A stretch of DNA of 21,404 nucleotides, taken from NCBI GenBank assembly GCA_002366675.1, contig DFBO01000201.1, forward strand, positions 1 through 21,404, written 5' to 3'. How positions within the stretch are numbered: position 1 is the first letter of the stretch; every line of letters begins with the position of its first letter. Positions 6,196 through 14,363 of the stretch are shown one piece after another. The position numbers and the translations under genes were made by a program. The notes under the pieces were generated by a model, which was not told the origin of the DNA, searched no databases, and worked only from the letters and a program-made list of their open reading frames with translations. The stretch is from Flavobacteriaceae bacterium UBA3078. GTDB lineage: Bacteria; Bacteroidota; Bacteroidia; Flavobacteriales; Flavobacteriaceae.

Positions 6196-7775
6196 TAACA
6201 GGAAAAAATTATATAGGAAATCAATTATCAGCAAAAGGATCGAAGACCTACAAAACCTTCAATCCACAGTTGAATATTAACAACGAAAACGTATTCATTG
6301 AAGCTGATTCTCAAGAAATAAATGAAGCTGTTTCATTAGCATCAAATGCATTTAAAGAATGTCGAACACTTTCCGGAAAACGAAAAGCGGAGTTTTTAAG
6401 TGCTATTGCAGATGAAATTTTAGCTTTGGATGATGAATTAATTAAAATCTATTGCTCTGAGACAGGCTTGCCAGAAGGGCGTGCCAAAGGAGAGCGAGGT
6501 AGGACTGTTGGTCAATTACGAGCGTTTGCAGAATTACTTGAAGAAGGTTCTTGGGTTGAAGCTACCATAGATACAGCACAACCAGATAGACAGCCAATGC
6601 CAAAATCTGATATTCGGAAAATGTTAGTGCCTTTAGGTCCAGTTGTTGTTTTTGGAGCAAGTAATTTTCCTTTAGCTTATTCTACAGCTGGTGGAGATAC
6701 TGCTGCAGCATTAGCAGCTGGTTGTCCAGTAATCGTAAAATCGCATCCAATGCATGCTGGTACTGGAGAATTAATAGCATCAGCTATTATAAATGCAGCA
6801 AATAAAACAGGTATGCCAAATGGCGTGTTTTCAAATTTAAATAGTAGTGGTATTGAAGTTGGTACACAATTAGTGTCTCATCCTAAAGTCAAAGCCGTAG
6901 GATTTACAGGAAGTATTCGTGGTGGTCGTGCTCTTTATGATTTAGCTGCTAAACGAGAAGAACCAATTCCTGTTTTTGCTGAAATGGGAAGTATTAATCC
7001 AGTGGTTATATTACCTAGTGCTTTAAAAAATAAAGGGGAGGCTTTAGCAAAAACATATGCTGGATCTATTACTTTAGGAACTGGTCAGTTTTGTACCAAT
7101 CCAGGTTTGCTATTAGGCATTAAAGGTGAAGAATTATCACATTTCATTCAAAATTTATCCAATGAAATTGTAAAAGTAGAGCCATCTTGTATGTTACATC
7201 CAAACATTATTGGAGCTTATGAAAGCAATAAGCAAAAAGCACTTAAGCAACCTGAATTAACGGTTGTTGCAGATTATAATTCAGACGTTAAAGCTAATTA
7301 TGCCAGACAAACTGTAACTACAGTTGAAGGAGCAACTTTTATAAAAAATACCACCTTACATCAAGAAGTTTTTGGGCCATATTCTATGGTTGTTCAATGT
7401 GAAAATGCGGAACAATTAGAGCAGGTTATTTCTAAACTTGAAGGTCAGTTAACAGGTACTTTAATTGCTGATGATGATGAAGCCAAGCAATATTATAAAG
7501 TAATAGATGCGCTCCAAAATCGCGTTGGACGTATCATTTACAATGGTGTTCCTACTGGAGTTGAAGTTTGTCCATCTATGGTTCATGGTGGACCTTATCC
7601 AGCTTCTACAGATAGTCGTTTTACTGCAGTTGGCATTCATTCCATCAAGCGTTGGGTGAGACCTTTTAGTTATCAAGATTGGCCAAATAATTTGTTGCCA
7701 GATGAATTGAAAAATGAAAACCCTTTAAAGATATCACGTTTAGTAAATAATAAGCAAACTAAAGATGTAGTTTAA
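6192..7775 (+). CDS. 2-oxoglutarate-semialdehyde dehydrogenase (NADP+-type ALDH)
   Basis: The 527-residue product belongs to the aldehyde dehydrogenase superfamily and has the length and motifs of the hydroxyproline-induced 2-oxoglutarate semialdehyde dehydrogenases (type III). It oxidises the semialdehyde to 2-oxoglutarate, which enters the TCA cycle. The cofactor region shows VVFGASNFPLAYSTAGGDTA and VIVKSHPMH. The nucleotide-fold motif GFTGSIRGG lies near residue 240. The general base is Glu264 (FAEMGSINP) and the catalytic nucleophile is Cys301 (GQFCTNPG). A C-terminal HGGPYPASTDSRFTAVG segment is typical of this subgroup. The start overlaps the stop of the DUF1272 gene by 4 bases, and the epimerase gene begins 1 base after its stop. 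Other 2,5-dioxovalerate-type routes (for example from sugar acids) use similar enzymes, but the epimerase next door points to hydroxyproline. Confidence 0.93.
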   Translation: MITGKNYIGNQLSAKGSKTYKTFNPQLNINNENVFIEADSQEINEAVSLASNAFKECRTLSGKRKAEFLSAIADEILALDDELIKIYCSETGLPEGRAKGERGRTVGQLRAFAELLEEGSWVEATIDTAQPDRQPMPKSDIRKMLVPLGPVVVFGASNFPLAYSTAGGDTAAALAAGCPVIVKSHPMHAGTGELIASAIINAANKTGMPNGVFSNLNSSGIEVGTQLVSHPKVKAVGFTGSIRGGRALYDLAAKREEPIPVFAEMGSINPVVILPSALKNKGEALAKTYAGSITLGTGQFCTNPGLLLGIKGEELSHFIQNLSNEIVKVEPSCMLHPNIIGAYESNKQKALKQPELTVVADYNSDVKANYARQTVTTVEGATFIKNTTLHQEVFGPYSMVVQCENAEQLEQVISKLEGQLTGTLIADDDEAKQYYKVIDALQNRVGRIIYNGVPTGVEVCPSMVHGGPYPASTDSRFTAVGIHSIKRWVRPFSYQDWPNNLLPDELKNENPLKISRLVNNKQTKDVV

Positions 7776-7776
7776 A

Positions 7777-8784
7777 ATGAAAAGTACGTTTGTATGCATT
7801 GATGCGCACACTTGTGGAAATCCGGTTAGAGTTATTAAACAAGGTGGACCTGACTTGGTAGGTGACACCATGAGCGAAAAACGTCAGCATTTTTTAAAAG
7901 AATACGATTGGATTAGAAAAGGTCTCATGTTTGAGCCTCGTGGTCACGACATGATGAGTGGCAGTATTTTATATTCACCACATAATCCTGAAAACGATTT
8001 TGCCATACTGTTTATTGAAACCTCTGGTTGTTTGCCCATGTGTGGACATGGTACTATAGGAACCATAACTATTGCTATTGAAGAAGGTTTAGTTACTCCT
8101 AAAGTCCCAGGGAAAATAAGAATGGAAGCTCCTGCTGGTTTAGTGGAAATTGAATATCAGCAAACAGGAAAAAAAGTCGATTGGGTAAAATTTACCAACG
8201 TTAAAAGTTATTTAGCTGCTGAAGGGTTGACAATTGATTGCCCAGAATTGGGAGAAATAACATTCGATGTGTCTTATGGTGGAAATTATTACGCCATTGT
8301 AGATCCACAAGAAAATTTCTCTGGAGTTCATGATTTTTCGGCTTCAAAAATTATTCAGTATTCGCAAATTGTTAGACAACGAATTAATGAAAAGTATCCA
8401 AACCTATTCATTCATCCAGAAAACAAAACCATAAAAGATGTGACTCACATACTTTGGACAGGAACACCAATCGATCCAACATCTTCAGGTAGAAATGCCG
8501 TTTTTTATGGAGATAAAGCCATCGACAGAAGCCCTTGTGGTACAGGAACTTCAGCACGTTTAGCACAATTACATGCTAAAGGGAAATTAAAAGGTGGAGA
8601 GAATTTTATTCACGAGAGTTTCATTGGGAGCAAGTTTATTGGACGCGTGGAAAAAGAAACGACTTTAGATGGTAAGTTGGCAATTATTCCAAGCATACAG
8701 GGTTGGGCAAAAATTTATGGACATAACACCATAACTATAGATTCTGAAGACGATCCTTATGCTTTTGGATTTCAGGTAATTTAA
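7777..8784 (+). CDS. 4-hydroxyproline 2-epimerase (proline racemase family)
   Basis: The enzyme inverts C2 of trans-4-hydroxy-L-proline to give cis-4-hydroxy-D-proline, the first step of the pathway. The 335-residue product begins with the family signature FVCIDAHTCGNPVRV. It has both catalytic cysteines: Cys89 in MCGHGTIG and Cys254 in SPCGTGTSA. The pair of cysteines marks a racemase or epimerase; the related trans-3-hydroxyproline dehydratases replace one of them. Hydroxyproline rather than proline as substrate is inferred from the surrounding dehydrogenase, deaminase and semialdehyde dehydrogenase genes. The product is cytosolic, with no signal peptide. The gene is tightly packed, 1 base after the previous stop and 1 base before the next start. 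Confidence 0.94.
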   Translation: MKSTFVCIDAHTCGNPVRVIKQGGPDLVGDTMSEKRQHFLKEYDWIRKGLMFEPRGHDMMSGSILYSPHNPENDFAILFIETSGCLPMCGHGTIGTITIAIEEGLVTPKVPGKIRMEAPAGLVEIEYQQTGKKVDWVKFTNVKSYLAAEGLTIDCPELGEITFDVSYGGNYYAIVDPQENFSGVHDFSASKIIQYSQIVRQRINEKYPNLFIHPENKTIKDVTHILWTGTPIDPTSSGRNAVFYGDKAIDRSPCGTGTSARLAQLHAKGKLKGGENFIHESFIGSKFIGRVEKETTLDGKLAIIPSIQGWAKIYGHNTITIDSEDDPYAFGFQVI

Positions 8785-8785
8785 T

Positions 8786-10033
8786 ATGAGTAAAAACATT
8801 ATTATAATAGGTGGAGGAGTAATTGGATTATGTTCAGCGTATTATCTTCAAAAAGAAGGGCATCAAGTCATTATTATCGATCAGTCTAATATGAATTCGG
8901 GTGCATCTTATGTAAATGCAGGTTACTTATCTCCAAGTCATATTATTCCTTTATCAGCGCCAGGAGTTATGAAAAAAGGACTTAAATGGATGTTTAATAA
9001 GTCTAGTCCTCTGTATATAAAACCAAGACTAGATTTAGATTTTTTAAAATGGACACTAGCTTTTAATAAATCTTGTAATGCCAATCATGTTAACAAGGCT
9101 ATTCCTGCCATTAAAGGGATTACTTTATTGACTCAAGATTTGTTTGATGATATTAAGCGTGAAGAAAGCTTTAGTTTTCATTACGAGAAGAAAGGCTTGC
9201 TTATGTTATGTCAGACAGATAAAATGCTGGAAGAAGAAATTAAAACTGCTCTACTAGCAAAACGTGAAGGGTTAGATGCTAATGAAATAAGTAAAGAAGA
9301 GTTACAGATTCTTGAGCCAACTGCTAGAATAAATATAAAAGGAGCAACTTATTATAAATGCGATTCTCATTCAACACCTCGTGAGTTTATGACAGAAATG
9401 AAAACGCATTTAAAGTCAGTTGGAGTCACTTTTTTTCCAAATGACAAGGTAGAAGATTTAATAATCACTAATGGAAAAATTGAAGCTGTAAAAACCAAAA
9501 ATCAAGTTTTAAAGGCAGATGAGTTTGTACTTGCAGCAGGTTCGTGGAGCTCTATATTAAGCAAAAAATTAGGTTTGAAATTATTACTGCAAGCAGGCAA
9601 AGGTTATCGTATAAATACCACACAAAAAACTGGAATCACTATTCCGTCAATTTTAGCAGAAGCTAAAGTAGCAGTTACACCAATGAATGGATTTACACGT
9701 TTCGCTGGAACTATGGAAATTGCAGGAATAAGCAATAATATAAATAAAGTACGAGTTGAGACCATTGCAAAAGCAACTAACAATTTTTATCCAGATGTTA
9801 CTCTAACTCAAGAAGAGAAAAATGATGTTGCTTCAGGTTTACGTCCAGTGTCTCCTGATGGTTTACCTTATATTGGAAAATCTTCAAAATGTAATAATTT
9901 AACCATTGCAACAGGTCATGCCATGATGGGTTGGAGTATGGGACCAGCAACAGGGAAATTGGTTTCAGAAGTTATTTCAGATAAAAAAACGATATTAAAT
10001 TTAAGTCCGTTTCATCCAGATAGAAAATTTTAA
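8786..10033 (+). CDS. FAD-dependent D-amino-acid (D-hydroxyproline) dehydrogenase
   Basis: The 415-residue DadA/DAO-fold oxidoreductase starts with a dinucleotide-binding motif, IIIIGGGVIGLCSAYYL (Gly9, Gly11, Gly14), with the ribose-binding acidic end VIIID about 20 residues on. VLAAGSW lies near residue 250. A C-terminal FAD contact region reads GLRPVSPDGLPYIG, followed by ATGHAMMGWSMGPATG. Enzymes of this type oxidise cis-4-hydroxy-D-proline to 1-pyrroline-4-hydroxy-2-carboxylate and pass electrons to the quinone pool. Here it is a single polypeptide, unlike the multi-subunit dehydrogenase used by some Pseudomonas. It sits immediately after the epimerase that makes its substrate and 2 bases before the aminopeptidase gene. 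The general D-amino-acid dehydrogenase call is secure; the substrate comes from context. Confidence 0.92.
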   Translation: MSKNIIIIGGGVIGLCSAYYLQKEGHQVIIIDQSNMNSGASYVNAGYLSPSHIIPLSAPGVMKKGLKWMFNKSSPLYIKPRLDLDFLKWTLAFNKSCNANHVNKAIPAIKGITLLTQDLFDDIKREESFSFHYEKKGLLMLCQTDKMLEEEIKTALLAKREGLDANEISKEELQILEPTARINIKGATYYKCDSHSTPREFMTEMKTHLKSVGVTFFPNDKVEDLIITNGKIEAVKTKNQVLKADEFVLAAGSWSSILSKKLGLKLLLQAGKGYRINTTQKTGITIPSILAEAKVAVTPMNGFTRFAGTMEIAGISNNINKVRVETIAKATNNFYPDVTLTQEEKNDVASGLRPVSPDGLPYIGKSSKCNNLTIATGHAMMGWSMGPATGKLVSEVISDKKTILNLSPFHPDRKF

Positions 10034-10035
10034 TT

Positions 10036-11325
10036 ATGCGCTACAATCAAATTTCAAATAGTTTATTCATAAAAAACCGAAACAGTTTTGTTTCAAAAAT
10101 GAAAACCAACACGTTAGCTGTTCTATCGTCTAATGATGTAAAGCATAACAATGCAGACGATGTGATGGGTTTTACCCAAAACAACGATTTGTTTTATCTG
10201 TGTGGTATAGATCAAGAAGAAACCATATTAGTAATTTATCCTGATGCTTATAAAAAGGAGAATCGTGAAATCTTGTTTGTCAAGGAAACCAATGAGCATA
10301 TTAAAATTTGGGATGGCGAAAAATTAACCAAAGAACAAGCGACAGATATTTCTGGAATTAAACGCGTAGAATGGATTCAAGATTTTGAGAAAATCTTACA
10401 ATTAATGGCTTTTGAAGCAGATGGTATTTATTTGGGTCATAATGAACATATCAAGCGTGTAACTCACATTCAGCAAACACAACAAGATAGAATGATTGCT
10501 TGGTGTAAAGAAAAATATCCTTTGCATGAGTATTATCGAGCTGCAAAAATTACACGAGAATTAAGACTTATTAAGTCTGATGAAGAAATTGAACTTATAC
10601 AGCAAGCTGCTAATATTAGTGTGAATTCTTTTAAACGTGTGTTGAAAGCTTGTAAACCAACTATGAGGGAATACGAACTGGAAGCTGAATTATCTTATAA
10701 TTTAATAAAATCTGGAGCAACACGTCATGCTTTTAAACCCATTGTGGCTTCAGGGAAAAATGCTTGTGCTCTTCATTATAATACGAATGATAGCATTTGT
10801 AAAAATGGTGAGATGATTTTATTAGATTTTGGCGTTTGTTATGCCAATTACAATAGCGATACCACGAGATGTTTTCCTGTGAATGGTACATTTTCTAAGA
10901 GACAAAAAGAAGTTTACTCTTCAGTTTTATATTGCTTGAAAGAAGGAAGTAAATTGTTAAAACCTGGAATTTTGCCTTCAGATTATGAATCACAAATGGC
11001 AAAACTTGTTGAAACAGAACTTATAAAATTAGGTTTGCTTGATGCAAATGAAGTTACAAATCAAGACTCTGAAAAACCCTTGTATAAAAAGTACTTTATG
11101 CATGGAACTGCACATCATATTGGGTTGGATGTCCATGATGTTGGTTTGTATTCTAGAACTTTAGAAGCTGGAATGATTTTAACTTGCGAGCCTGGAATAT
11201 ACATACCAGAAGAAGGTATAGGTTGCCGTTTGGAAAATGATTATCTAATAACCAAAGATGGTAACATCAACTTAACTGAAGCTATGCCAATTGAAATTGA
11301 AGAGATTGAAACTTTAATGAGATAA
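10036..11325 (+). CDS. M24 family aminopeptidase P (Xaa-Pro aminopeptidase)
   Basis: The enzyme removes the N-terminal residue in front of a proline (and possibly hydroxyproline). The 429-residue product has the two-domain layout of aminopeptidase P. An N-terminal domain (about residues 1-150) carries DDVMGFTQNNDLFYLCGI, and the C-terminal pita-bread domain has all five dimetal ligands: Asp264 (LLDFG), Asp275 (NSDTTRCFPVNG), His360 (HGTAHHIGLDVHDVG), Glu385 (TCEPGIYIP) and Glu400 (CRLEND). There is no signal peptide, so it acts in the cytosol. As the last gene of the operon, 2 bases after the dehydrogenase, it would free Pro/Hyp from imported peptides for the other enzymes. Its stop is 3 bases from the stop of the convergent peptidase gene, and no terminator is visible between them. 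Confidence 0.93.
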   Translation: MRYNQISNSLFIKNRNSFVSKMKTNTLAVLSSNDVKHNNADDVMGFTQNNDLFYLCGIDQEETILVIYPDAYKKENREILFVKETNEHIKIWDGEKLTKEQATDISGIKRVEWIQDFEKILQLMAFEADGIYLGHNEHIKRVTHIQQTQQDRMIAWCKEKYPLHEYYRAAKITRELRLIKSDEEIELIQQAANISVNSFKRVLKACKPTMREYELEAELSYNLIKSGATRHAFKPIVASGKNACALHYNTNDSICKNGEMILLDFGVCYANYNSDTTRCFPVNGTFSKRQKEVYSSVLYCLKEGSKLLKPGILPSDYESQMAKLVETELIKLGLLDANEVTNQDSEKPLYKKYFMHGTAHHIGLDVHDVGLYSRTLEAGMILTCEPGIYIPEEGIGCRLENDYLITKDGNINLTEAMPIEIEEIETLMR

Positions 11326-11328
11326 GTA

Positions 11329-12642
11329 TTATTCTTTTAACCAACCATCAATAATGTCATAAATTTTCTTCTGGCTTTCTGGACTAAAACTTTTTATTCT
11401 AGTCTTGTGACTTCCTTTTGGATGTACAAATTTATATAGGTCCCTTTTGGAAGCACCATCTTCTAACTCCACAGCTGTTGCACTCCAAGAATCATATTCT
11501 CCATAAATAAAGAGCATGTCTTCAGCCGAATTATCTAGAAATGTTTGAACCTCTTGCATAGGTTTTAAATCGTACTCTTTAGAGATGTTTTCAGGAAAAG
11601 CCCATTCGAATTTATAGATGTCTTCTGTGTTTAAATATTTATTAAAAGGCGCAGTTTCATAACCATAAATACCTTGTTGTGTTAGTGCAGCCCAAAAATA
11701 TGGTTGTAAATTGTCAACAGCTTTTTCCTCAAAAAAACCATAACCAACAACACTAATAAGATGTTTGTAAATTTCTTCAGCTGATGCATTTTCCATAGGA
11801 ATGCTATCAATAGGAGTTCCCCATTGCCAGAAAGCAAAAGAATATTCCAGAATGGTATAATCAATGGCTTTATCTATACCAAACTCCCAAGACATATTTT
11901 TTTCATTTCCTACTGCTTTCATCATTTCTAAAAGAGCAGTTCTATTTTCAAAACATAAGTTTTGAAAGGCTTTTACTTTATCTCGGTTTTCTTGAGTACT
12001 TACTTTATTTAAAAACTCATAAACTCTAGGGTCTTCTCGTTCAAAATTTAATGGACCAACATAACAAACGCAAGCATCTACATTATCAGGAAAATATCTA
12101 CGATGCAACATGGTTGTTTGGCAGCCTTTAGAAATTCCGGTTGATACAAATTTTGAATTTGGAAATAACGCTTTTCTAATTGCCTCAATAATTCTTGCTT
12201 GATCTTTAGCAGCATTTTCTACCGTAAGTGTGTTCCAATCTATGTTCTCAGGACGAGAGCTATTAAAGTAACGATGCTCAATGTTTAATTGATTTGCTTT
12301 ATAATGATTTGCAAGTTCACCAGCTTTTCCAGAGCCAATACCATAACCATGAAGCTCGACAATAACAGGTTGAGATGGATTCTCAAAACCTAAGAATACG
12401 CGTTGTTTAAATGTGCCTTTTGATAAGTCATTATAGCTAATAGGTTGTTCGAACCAGATTTCAAAATTCTCATCGAAATGACTTAAAGCTGCTTTTTTTT
12501 CAATACTGACAACATTTTCCATGCTTGACAATTTTTCGAAAGTTGACAGGTTATGTTCTGTAGTAACAGTTGTTTGAGGTGTTTTACAACCTATAAGGAA
12601 GAGAACAAAAAGGGATAGGTAAATTGAACGAAAAGGCTTCAT
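11329..12642 (-). CDS. Lipoprotein serine peptidase, S37/S28 prolyl-peptidase type
   Basis: The ATG at 12642 is chosen because it begins a lipoprotein signal, MKPFRSIYLSLFVLFLIGC, with the lipid-bearing Cys19; an upstream in-frame ATG at 12705 would bury it. The 437-residue product has an alpha/beta-hydrolase core: VIVELHGYG near residue 95, the nucleophile Ser171 in STGISKGCQTT, a probable acid Asp384 in IYGEYDSWS, and His412 in HPKGSHKTR. The G-x-S-K-G elbow and the EHRYFNSSRP segment fit the S37 (PS-10) and S28 clan of Pro-cleaving exopeptidases; I favour S37. It should be attached to a membrane facing the periplasm or surface and could trim Pro-rich peptides before uptake. It is convergent with the hydroxyproline operon, which has its own aminopeptidase P, so a shared purpose is likely but inferred. 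Confidence 0.82.
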   Translation of the reverse strand: MKPFRSIYLSLFVLFLIGCKTPQTTVTTEHNLSTFEKLSSMENVVSIEKKAALSHFDENFEIWFEQPISYNDLSKGTFKQRVFLGFENPSQPVIVELHGYGIGSGKAGELANHYKANQLNIEHRYFNSSRPENIDWNTLTVENAAKDQARIIEAIRKALFPNSKFVSTGISKGCQTTMLHRRYFPDNVDACVCYVGPLNFEREDPRVYEFLNKVSTQENRDKVKAFQNLCFENRTALLEMMKAVGNEKNMSWEFGIDKAIDYTILEYSFAFWQWGTPIDSIPMENASAEEIYKHLISVVGYGFFEEKAVDNLQPYFWAALTQQGIYGYETAPFNKYLNTEDIYKFEWAFPENISKEYDLKPMQEVQTFLDNSAEDMLFIYGEYDSWSATAVELEDGASKRDLYKFVHPKGSHKTRIKSFSPESQKKIYDIIDGWLKE

Positions 12643-13024
12643 AATGTGGTTTTTAATAGTGATAGAATAGAGTTTGTAAATGATTTGTTGTTTTATAGAG
12701 CACATAATTTAACAAAAATAAACCGAATAGAAAATCCGTGAAGATTTTCGTAAGTAGTAGCTAGAACTAGCAATAAATTATATAATTTGTTGTTAACTGA
12801 TTTTTTTTTTTTGGTTCATTTTTTCTATTTAAAGATATTTTGATTTGATATACACTTTCATCTTCATCTTCATCTTCATTTTTAGTTTTGTTCTTTCTTT
12901 GGTTTCTTTACGTCCAAAAGTCGGTTCATCTTGATAAATCCCGAACTTTCGAATTCTAAATATCCATAAATTACTTTATCAGATTTTAATTTTGGTTGTT
13001 CAGACAGAATTAATTTTATTCTGT
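12643..13024. other. 382-base gap between the S37 lipoprotein gene and murF, no convincing gene
   Basis: On the minus strand a -7-like TATTTTTG (12713-12720) could drive the lipoprotein gene with a leader of about 64 bases. The gap also holds a run of 12 T (12801-12812), four tandem copies of a TTCATC hexamer (from 12857), and a hairpin directly after the murF stop, ACAGAAT (13004-13010) / ATTCTGT (13018-13024), without a T-run. An open stretch on the minus strand could be read as a short peptide ending KKPKKEQN, but it has no good start and resembles nothing I know. Confidence 0.5.
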
Positions 13025-14299
13025 TTAAAATAAGTCTAAGATACGTTCCAAAGCCATACCTCGAGATCCTTTAATTAGTATTGTGGCATTCTTTAATGTG
13101 TCTAAATGGAATTGCTCTTTAAAGTTATTGAAGGTTTTATAGGTTTCATTGGTTTTTGGAATAGCTTCATGAAAATTTTCACCTATAAAAATTACTTTCA
13201 AAACATTTAGTGAATTTGCTTGTTCAGCAATAGCTATATGTTCTTTCTTAGCATCTTGGCCCAATTCGAACATATCTCCAAGAATGGCAATTTTGTTTTC
13301 AGCTTCTAATTTCCCAAAATTTTCTAAAGCCACTTTCATGCTTGATGGATTGGCATTGTAAGCATCTAGAATAATTTTAGTTGTTCCTTTTTCAACAATT
13401 TGAGACCTGTTGTTTTTTGGAGAGTAATTTTCTATAGCTTCATTTATGAGTTTTTCATCTACTTTAAAATAAGCGCCAATGGCAATAGCCACAGAAATAT
13501 TATTAAAATTGTATTCGCCAATGAGCTGGCTATTTATTTCATTGTTATTAAATTCAACTGTCACATTTGGTTGTGCACTTTTAAAATGAATTTCAAAATC
13601 ATCCGTTTTTTTATTCCCAAAAGTAATGGTTTTTGCTTCTTTGCTTTTCTCTAACTGAATAGGGTCGTTAGAGTTAATAAATATGATTTTATTATGTTTT
13701 ATAAGATGGTTGTATATTTCAGATTTCCCTTCAATAACACCTTCAATACTGCCAAAGCCTTCTAAATGTGCTTTTCCAAAATTGGTAATCAAACCATAGT
13801 CTGGAAGAGCAATGTTAGATAAAAATGCAATTTCCTTTTTATGATTGGCTCCCATTTCTACAATACCAAACTCTGTGTTAGTATTCATCTTTAAGAGAGT
13901 TAATGGTACACCAATATGATTGTTGAGATTGCCTATTGTAGCTGAAGTTTTAAATTTCTTTGAAAGTACTGCATGAATCAACTCTTTAGTTGTTGTTTTT
14001 CCATTACTACCTGTTAAACCTATAATAGGAAGGTTTAAATATGTTCTATGAAACGTTGCTAATTTCTGCAATGTTTCTAAAACATCTACAACCAAGATAC
14101 ATTGCTTGTTTATAGCAAATTTTTCTTCATCTATAATGCAATAAGAAGCACCATTTTCTAGGGCTTGTTTTGTAAAGGCATTACCATTAAAATTATCTCC
14201 TTTTAGAGCAAAATATAAATCATTCTTTGTTATTTTTCTAGTGTCTGTTGAAACAGAAGGATGTTTTAAGAAGAGTTTATGTAGGTGTTCTATATTCAT
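13025..14299 (-). CDS. murF: UDP-N-acetylmuramoyl-tripeptide--D-alanyl-D-alanine ligase
   Basis: MurF adds D-Ala-D-Ala to the UDP-MurNAc tripeptide, the last cytosolic step of the peptidoglycan precursor. Starting at ATG 14299 (MNIEHLHKLF), the product has 424 residues, slightly short but normal for Bacteroidota. The N-terminal substrate domain shows STDTRKITKNDLYFALKG with the MurF-type DLYFALKG segment. The ATP loop GLTGSNGKTTTKE is at residues 94-106. GNLNNHIGVPLTLL and VEMGANHKKEI are MurF signatures. DAYNANPSSM opens the C-terminal domain, and LGDMFELG follows. An in-frame start 30 bases upstream would add a hydrophobic decapeptide and lies almost on the terminator, so it is less likely. 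The intrinsic terminator of gldJ ends only 13 bases before this start. Confidence 0.95.
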   Translation of the reverse strand: MNIEHLHKLFLKHPSVSTDTRKITKNDLYFALKGDNFNGNAFTKQALENGASYCIIDEEKFAINKQCILVVDVLETLQKLATFHRTYLNLPIIGLTGSNGKTTTKELIHAVLSKKFKTSATIGNLNNHIGVPLTLLKMNTNTEFGIVEMGANHKKEIAFLSNIALPDYGLITNFGKAHLEGFGSIEGVIEGKSEIYNHLIKHNKIIFINSNDPIQLEKSKEAKTITFGNKKTDDFEIHFKSAQPNVTVEFNNNEINSQLIGEYNFNNISVAIAIGAYFKVDEKLINEAIENYSPKNNRSQIVEKGTTKIILDAYNANPSSMKVALENFGKLEAENKIAILGDMFELGQDAKKEHIAIAEQANSLNVLKVIFIGENFHEAIPKTNETYKTFNNFKEQFHLDTLKNATILIKGSRGMALERILDLF

Positions 14300-14312
14300 A
14301 AAATAAAAGTAT

Positions 14313-14346
14313 AAAAAAAGTCCTAACAATTAGTTAGGACTTTTTT
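14313..14346 (-). terminator. Intrinsic terminator after gldJ (symmetrical A/T flanks)
   Basis: GTCCTAAC (14320-14327) and GTTAGGAC (14333-14340) pair perfectly around the loop AATTA and are flanked by A-rich (14313-14319) and T-rich (14341-14346) runs that extend the stem. On the minus strand it follows the gldJ stop by 17 bases and ends in a T-run. It can work in both directions. Confidence 0.85.
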
Positions 14347-14363
14347 AAAAGATTTAAATAATC

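Noticed and set aside
7461..7676. Minus-strand open frame of 71 codons
   Set aside because: It lies wholly within the aldehyde dehydrogenase gene and has no protein-like features, so it is a shadow frame.
7777..8784. trans-3-hydroxyproline dehydratase
   Set aside because: Both catalytic cysteines (89 and 254) are present; the dehydratases lack one of them.
12857..12880. Tandem TTCATC hexamers as a CRISPR-like array
   Set aside because: The units are 6 bases with no spacers; it is a simple-sequence repeat.
13004..13024. Hairpin after murF as an intrinsic terminator
   Set aside because: The stem is short (7 pairs) and is not followed by a T-run on the minus strand.
12870..13030. Short minus-strand gene after murF
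   Set aside because: No plausible start codon, overlap with the murF end, and no recognised family; kept only as a possible remnant.
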